From Spirochaetales bacterium (GTDB taxonomy: Bacteria > Spirochaetota > Spirochaetia > DTKZ01), in the NCBI GenBank assembly GCA_031280945.1, contig JAITGB010000199.1, positions 1-8,617 of the forward strand: DNA of 8,617 bases, given 5' to 3'. Numbering within the stretch: the stretch's first letter is position 1; every line of letters starts with the position of its first letter. Below, piece by piece: positions 6,552-8,617 of the stretch. The notes under the pieces are model-generated. The model was not told the DNA's origin, did not search any database, and worked only from the letters and a program-made list of their open reading frames with translations. The position numbers were made by a program, and so were the translations under genes.

Positions 6552-7607
6552 TTAGTACAAATTGTTAATCTGGTGGAAGACCCGCGCGGAGTATTCTTCG
6601 TTCCACTTCATCACCTTTTGGTCGAACTCTTTGTCCGAATGATAGCCCAGTTCCTTGAGCCTTTCGTTTTTGGCCGCGGTTTCTATTAGTATGGAAATGT
6701 TTCGCCCGGGCTTGATGGGGATTTTTACGTAGGGAATGTGGACGTCCAGAATAACTGTTTCGGTGAGCTTGCCGCGGCCGCTCTCCTCGCCTGGGTCGGC
6801 GCTCATCGAGAAGTCCTTCCCGTCAATATCCATGCGGTGATAGGTTTTGCCTGTCTGCCATTCTTCAAGCTCCACCACGAGCTGAATCTGTTTCTTGTCG
6901 CGTATGGAGGCTACTCCGTACAGGTTGGCGATATTGATAAACCCCAGCCCGCGGATTTCCATGTGGTGGCTGATGTTTTTGTTCGGCCCCTGGCCCATGA
7001 GGATATTGCCGGACACGCAGCGCACTTCAACGGTGTCATCCGCTACGAGCCTGTGGCCTCTTTCTATGAGTTCCAGGGCGGCTTCGCTCTTGCCAACGCC
7101 GCTGTCCCCCAGAATGAGAACGCCTACCCCGAAAACCTCAACCATAACGGCGTGCATTTTCTCCTGGGGGGCGAACACGTCTCCCAGGGCCCGCACAAGA
7201 CGGGCCGAAAAATTGGAGGTGGGAAGTTCGGTCGTCAAAAGCGGGCAGCCCCATTTCTCGCACAGTTCGACAAACCTCTGGTTGGGGTTTTTCGCGTGGC
7301 TGAAAATGACGCAGGGCATCTCCTCGCCCGCCTTTTTGTGGCCGAACTCGAAGAATTTGTTCACGGTTTCGCAGGAGCCTTCCTTGAAGAGCTTTTCGAT
7401 GTAGTCCTGCTCCCCCCTGCCCATGAGCTGGACGCGCTGAAAAGCGAAGTCGTCAAAAAACCCGCTCAAGGCAAGGCCCGGACGGTTTATGTCCGGCATG
7501 GCTATACAGCGGGAAAGCCCCTGCTTGGCCGCGGTACAGCGAAGCTGGAGGTCGTCATGCTCGCGCAAGTCCAGGGCCATAAGGTCCAAAACCGTAAAAA
7601 TCTTCAT
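6552..7607 (-). CDS. hprK: HPr kinase/phosphorylase
   Basis: Bifunctional enzyme that phosphorylates HPr on its regulatory serine with ATP and reverses the reaction by phosphorolysis. The protein is 351 residues, slightly longer than the usual 310-330. The N-terminal domain covers about 1-145. The catalytic domain has MHAVMVEVFGVGVLILGDSG: His152 corresponds to the catalytic histidine region of L. casei HprK, and the Walker A P-loop is GDSGVGKS at 167-174. RLVADD follows at 186-191, and the HprK signature MEIRGLGFINI lies at about 216-226. IPIKPGRN at 296-303 is the C-terminal conserved loop. All key motifs are present. It starts with ATG at 7607 in an ATGA overlap with the hpf stop (7604-7607), so it is co-translated with hpf. 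The substrate HPr is encoded next, after the structured gap. The C-terminus extends some 30 residues past the core. Confidence 0.96.
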   Translation of the reverse strand: MKIFTVLDLMALDLREHDDLQLRCTAAKQGLSRCIAMPDINRPGLALSGFFDDFAFQRVQLMGRGEQDYIEKLFKEGSCETVNKFFEFGHKKAGEEMPCVIFSHAKNPNQRFVELCEKWGCPLLTTELPTSNFSARLVRALGDVFAPQEKMHAVMVEVFGVGVLILGDSGVGKSEAALELIERGHRLVADDTVEVRCVSGNILMGQGPNKNISHHMEIRGLGFINIANLYGVASIRDKKQIQLVVELEEWQTGKTYHRMDIDGKDFSMSADPGEESGRGKLTETVILDVHIPYVKIPIKPGRNISILIETAAKNERLKELGYHSDKEFDQKVMKWNEEYSARVFHQINNLY

Positions 7608-7897
7608 TTTGTGTGCCGCTTTATTTTTTCCTTTTCCTTGGAGACCTTTGACTCGATTTTATCAAAAAGAGCATCGATACCTGCCCGGAGGTCAAAGTCT
7701 TTCGCCTTGAAATGGTGAACCTTGCCCCAGCGGAAATGAATGTCCGCCTCCAGAGAGTAGCCCTTTTCCTTTGTTACCGTACAGACAAGGCCCACAATCA
7801 TCTCCTGGGCAAACTCAATCTTGTGCGTCTTTTTTTCGATGAGCTCGCGGTAATCCTCCGGCAGTTCAAAATGTACAGATTTAATTTCCATGTTCAT
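7604..7897 (-). CDS. hpf: ribosome hibernation promoting factor, short form
   Basis: A protein of 97 residues in the HPF/YfiA (S30AE) family, which binds the 30S decoding centre and inactivates ribosomes under starvation or stress. The N-terminal strand (MEIKSVHFELPEDYRELIEKK), the central EADIHFRWGK strand and the C-terminal helix FDLRAGIDALFDKIESKVSKEKEKIK match the family. Only the N-terminal domain is present; the long-form dimerisation domain is absent, so it is the short type. I chose the ATG at 7897 because a GGGAGG Shine-Dalgarno sits seven bases upstream; longer versions from ATG 7912 or TTG 7939 would read through that site. It lies 69 bp after rpoN, as in the rpoN-hpf pair of Proteobacteria, and overlaps hprK by ATGA. 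Confidence 0.92.
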   Translation of the reverse strand: MNMEIKSVHFELPEDYRELIEKKTHKIEFAQEMIVGLVCTVTKEKGYSLEADIHFRWGKVHHFKAKDFDLRAGIDALFDKIESKVSKEKEKIKRHTK

Positions 7898-7904
7898 TGC
7901 CAAG

Positions 7905-7910
7905 CCTCCC
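7905..7910 (-). promoter_or_regulatory. ribosome binding site of hpf
   Basis: GGGAGG on the minus strand with a seven-base spacer to the ATG at 7897. It is the clearest Shine-Dalgarno in the window and decides between several in-frame starts of hpf. Confidence 0.75.
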
Positions 7911-7966
7911 ATGCTGCTTATGTGCAGACATTTTCGCAAGTTATTGCAAACAGCGCAAGGCCGCTC

Positions 7967-8617
7967 TCAGCGGTTATACGAAGAGTTAATATCAAGCTCC
8001 TTGCGGTACTTCGTTACAGTCCTCCGAGCGAGGGAAATCCCCCGCGCCGCCAAAAGCTCCGAAATTTTCTGGTCAGACAGCCCCCTGCCCCCCTCCTCCG
8101 CGATTATTTCCTTTATGACCTGCTTGACCCCTTCCTTGGAAAAACGCGAACCCGAAGAGCCCGCGCCGGAAATCGAATTTGAGAAAAAATACTTGAGCTC
8201 AAAAATACCCCATTCGGTCTGCACGTATTTTGAAGTGGTTGTGCGGGAAACCGTGGCCTCATGTACGCCGATTTCCGCCGCAATATCCTTCAGGGTAAGG
8301 GGCTTTATGTACTTGGGCCCGTTGATAAAAAAATCCCGCTGAAACTCCACAATGGCCCGCGCCACCTTCAAAAGGGTAAGATTGCGCTGCTGAATCGCGT
8401 TGATAAAAAGCCGCGCGTGCTGAATCTTCTCGCTCACAAACTGCCGCAGTTCCTTGAGCTTCTCGCGGCGGGCCGCGCCCTGAATACCCTCAAAAAAAGG
8501 ATTCACGCCCAGAACAGGAATCTCCTCATCGTTTAAGATAATGACGAACTGGCCGTCCTTGAGCTTGACCATAATATCGGGAGTAACGTAGCGCGGAGAC
8601 TCCGCCGAATAAAGCTG
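7967..8617 (-). CDS. rpoN: RNA polymerase sigma-54 factor, C-terminal part
   Basis: Alternative sigma factor that recognises -24/-12 promoters and needs an AAA+ activator such as the NtrX-like protein in this cluster. The window holds the last 216 codons; the frame is open to the right edge (it reads SPRYVTPDI before the first internal Met), so the 5' part is missing. Visible are the core-binding region (LGVNPFF..., AIQQRNLTLLKVARAIVEFQ), the helix-turn-helix PLTLKDIAAEIGVHEATVSRT, the conserved SKYVQTEWGIFELKYFFS, and the C-terminal DNA-binding domain. That domain ends in the RpoN box ARRTVTKYRK (bases 8000-8029, canonical ARRTVAKYRE), which contacts the -24 element. The box differs from the canonical form by only a Thr and a Lys, so normal promoter recognition is expected. 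The protein ends shortly after the box (ELDINSSYNR), as usual. hpf follows 69 bp downstream. Confidence 0.96.
   Translation of the reverse strand, partial: QLYSAESPRYVTPDIMVKLKDGQFVIILNDEEIPVLGVNPFFEGIQGAARREKLKELRQFVSEKIQHARLFINAIQQRNLTLLKVARAIVEFQRDFFINGPKYIKPLTLKDIAAEIGVHEATVSRTTTSKYVQTEWGIFELKYFFSNSISGAGSSGSRFSKEGVKQVIKEIIAEEGGRGLSDQKISELLAARGISLARRTVTKYRKELDINSSYNR

Noticed and set aside
6297..6568. Several overlapping open frames of 69-119 residues on both strands in the hprK-ptsH gap
   Set aside because: They arise from stop-poor, GC-rich inverted-repeat DNA, encode low-complexity Pro/Arg/Gly-rich sequence, and have no family resemblance.
6738..7718. 326-codon plus-strand open frame
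   Set aside because: It is antisense to hprK and the end of hpf, a shadow caused by the codon usage of the real genes.
7898..7966. Possible sigma-54 promoter (GG...TTTGCA) before hpf
   Set aside because: The spacing between GG and GC is 13 bases, not the required 10, so it does not fit a -24/-12 site.
7961..7973. Hairpin CCGCT-CTC-AGCGG over the rpoN stop codon
   Set aside because: Only a 5-bp stem with no U-run after it; expected by chance in GC-rich DNA, so not called a terminator or attenuator.

Overview
The window looks like a chromosomal segment of a moderately GC-rich spirochaete, most likely a Treponema relative. This is an inference from gene content: an HPr/HprK pair next to rpoN, an NtrY/NtrX-type two-component system, and no transport PTS genes in view. 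No rRNA or other phylogenetic marker is present, so the assignment is tentative.

Layout. Positions 1-606 hold one plus-strand, very AT-rich gene for a protein resembling the uncharacterised DUF6714 family. Everything else is on the minus strand and is read from right to left: rpoN (sigma-54, 5' end beyond the right edge), hpf, hprK, a 251-bp non-coding gap full of hairpins, ptsH (HPr), a secreted DUF4390-type protein, ntrY-like sensor kinase, ntrX-like sigma-54 activator, lexA, and holA (DNA polymerase III delta). holA converges with the AT-rich gene across 68 bp in which I see no clear terminator.

The minus-strand genes are tightly packed. ATGA stop/start overlaps join hpf-hprK, DUF4390-ntrY and ntrX-lexA. 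lexA-holA overlap by 8 bp, ptsH runs into the DUF4390 gene, and ntrY-ntrX are 13 bp apart. The only substantial break is between hprK and ptsH. This suggests two transcription units, rpoN-hpf-hprK and ptsH-DUF4390-ntrY-ntrX-lexA-holA, or one unit divided by strong RNA structure.

How they may work together. Sigma-54 needs an AAA+ activator, and NtrX here has an intact GAFTGA loop, Walker A and Walker B, so sigma factor and activator lie in one cluster. HprK should phosphorylate Ser48 of HPr, so the PTS proteins here may serve signalling. NtrY is a membrane sensor, and the exported DUF4390 protein beside it may be an accessory. Placing lexA directly after ntrX, with coupled translation, could tie the SOS repressor level to this signalling operon. 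The gene order parallels two proteobacterial neighbourhoods, rpoN-hpf-(ptsN)-hprK and DUF4390-ntrY-ntrX, joined here into one cluster.

Most unusual non-coding feature: the hprK-ptsH gap holds a 14-bp perfect hairpin, a 7-bp perfect hairpin and a 36-bp perfect palindrome, which together look like a dispersed repeat element or an RNA processing/stability region.
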